Source of the DNA: Streptomyces sp. NBC_00091
GTDB lineage: Bacteria > Actinomycetota > Actinomycetes > Streptomycetales > Streptomycetaceae
DNA: 64,000 nucleotides
Assembly: GCF_026343185.1 (NCBI RefSeq)
Contig: NZ_JAPEMA010000001.1
Span: 3,038,001 to 3,102,000 of the forward strand
Reading direction: 5' to 3'
Positions 63,123 through 64,000 of the stretch are shown here, in pieces. Every line of letters begins with the position of its first letter. Position 1 is the first letter of the stretch. Under the pieces are notes generated by a model that made no database searches, was not told where the DNA came from, and saw only the letters and a program-made list of their open reading frames with translations. The position numbers and the translations under genes are program-made.

Positions 63123-64000
63123 TCAGCCGGGCAGGCCCCGCAGGGGCTGGAGCCCGTCCTTGGCGGCGCCGCGGTTGAGCATGGTGCCCTGGGTGCGTTC
63201 GAAGGCGAGCCGGTAGCGGGCGCGCTGTTCGGGCAGCAGCTTGGTGCCGTCGGAGAGGACGGTGGCGACGTCGACCAGGCGGTGGTCGCGTACCGGCTTG
63301 GTGTTCGCGGCGGGCAGGTCGGTCCCGGGGGTGGTCTCGGGGTCCGGCGGGATGTCGGTGAAGGTGGGCACGAAGCGGGCCCGGACCTCCCACTTGCCGT
63401 TCTTCTCGGCGAAGTCGAACCAGCCGATCGCGCCCTCTTCGGTCAGGCCGCTGGGCACGTCGTGCCGGGCGAGCTGGTTTCCGAGCCCGTACGCGACCCA
63501 GGTGCCGGCGACCTTCTCCATCGGCTGGACGACGTGCGCGTGGTGGCCGATGACCAGGTCGATCCCGGTCTTCTCGGCGATCTCGCGGGCCAGCTCCAGC
63601 TGGGGGTTGCTGGGGTTGGGCTGGTGCTCGCGGCCCCAGTGGACGGAGAGGATCACCACCTCGGCGCCGGCCGCGCGGGCCTTCTTCTCGGCGGCGGCGA
63701 TGGCCTTGAAGTCGATGGGGTTGGCCAGCCAGGGCTTGTCCTTGGGGACCTCGCGCCCGTTGAAGCCGAAGGCGAAGGAGAGCTGCGCGACCTTGACGCC
63801 CTTGACGTCGAGGATCAGCGGCTTGCCGGCCTCCGCCTGGTTGCGGGCGGAGCCGGTGTGCCTGAGGCCCTCCCGGTCCAGGGTGTCCAGGGTGCGGTAG
63901 ACGCCCTCGGGGCCGTGGTCGAGGGTGTGGTTGGAGGCCGTGGAGCAGGTGTCGTAGCCGACGTTCTTGATCGTCTTGGCGATCTGCGGCGGGACGAGGA
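63123..64000 (-). CDS. capA: CapA-family poly-gamma-glutamate synthesis/export protein (5' end outside window)
   Basis: The last 292 residues of a CapA/PgsA metallophosphatase-fold protein; the frame runs off the right edge, so the start is missing. Seen motifs are NVGYDTCSTASNHTLDHGPEG, VAQLSFAFGFNGR, VVILSVHWGREHQPNPSNPQ and IDLVIGHHAHVVQPME, the last two carrying metal-binding His. In Bacillus PgsA/CapA works with PgsBC in polymer synthesis and transport across the membrane. It heads the minus-strand locus as far as visible, 80 bases before the double-sensor gene. Confidence 0.9.
   Translation of the reverse strand, partial: LVPPQIAKTIKNVGYDTCSTASNHTLDHGPEGVYRTLDTLDREGLRHTGSARNQAEAGKPLILDVKGVKVAQLSFAFGFNGREVPKDKPWLANPIDFKAIAAAEKKARAAGAEVVILSVHWGREHQPNPSNPQLELAREIAEKTGIDLVIGHHAHVVQPMEKVAGTWVAYGLGNQLARHDVPSGLTEEGAIGWFDFAEKNGKWEVRARFVPTFTDIPPDPETTPGTDLPAANTKPVRDHRLVDVATVLSDGTKLLPEQRARYRLAFERTQGTMLNRGAAKDGLQPLRGLPG

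Overview
The window looks like a 64 kb stretch of a Streptomyces (or close relative) chromosome. Support for this: very high GC with G/C-ending codons, many GTG starts, GTGA/ATGA stop-start overlaps, a WhiJ-type regulator/DUF397/anti-sigma trio, a TipA-type regulator with its own palindromic promoter, and the local order ppa-dacB-Zn protease-tilS-hpt-ftsH-folE-folP/B/K, which I remember as typical of this genus (memory, not checked).

Layout. 0-8.3 kb: a FUSC exporter, the regulatory trio (DUF397, HATPase anti-sigma-like, XRE/DUF5753), an aldehyde dehydrogenase, a DinB protein, a TipA-like MerR regulator and a DedA protein. 8.4-21.8 kb: housekeeping genes: ThrE-like exporter, pyrophosphatase, D-Ala-D-Ala carboxypeptidase, zinc metalloprotease, tilS, hpt, ftsH, folE on the plus strand, then folP, an NTF2-like gene, folB, folK and a DUF3180 gene on the minus strand. 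21.8-35.7 kb: an intergenic hairpin repeat, a lysyltransferase-like membrane protein, an alpha/beta hydrolase, an OpuC-type glycine betaine/choline ABC transporter, several hypothetical genes, an arylamine N-acetyltransferase, an orphan nuoD and two bacterial PH-domain membrane proteins.

35.8-53.8 kb is the accessory part. A TnpB-only IS200/IS605-type element is followed by a type VII secretion (T7SS) locus. That locus holds three small helical proteins, a 787-residue multidomain toxin-like protein, an array of immunity-like genes (two paralogous pairs, an Imm49 gene, one unknown gene and a decayed gene fragment), then a small membrane protein, EccD, a MinD-like ATPase, EccC and a DUF6177 protein. 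EccB, EccE and MycP are not in the window. The likely logic is that the small helical proteins escort the toxin to EccC/EccD while the tandem downstream genes protect the producer. The toxin C-terminal domain and three of the immunity families are not ones I recognise.

54-64 kb: a small secreted Ca-binding-repeat protein, a LuxR-type two-component pair, a MidA-like methyltransferase, and a minus-strand poly-gamma-glutamate (capsule) locus: capA (cut by the window edge), a double-sensor HAMP membrane protein without output domain, pgsB with a 110-residue Pro/Tyr/Gln repeat tail, pgsC with a TTG start, and an NlpC/P60 hydrolase. No rRNA, tRNA or CRISPR array was seen.
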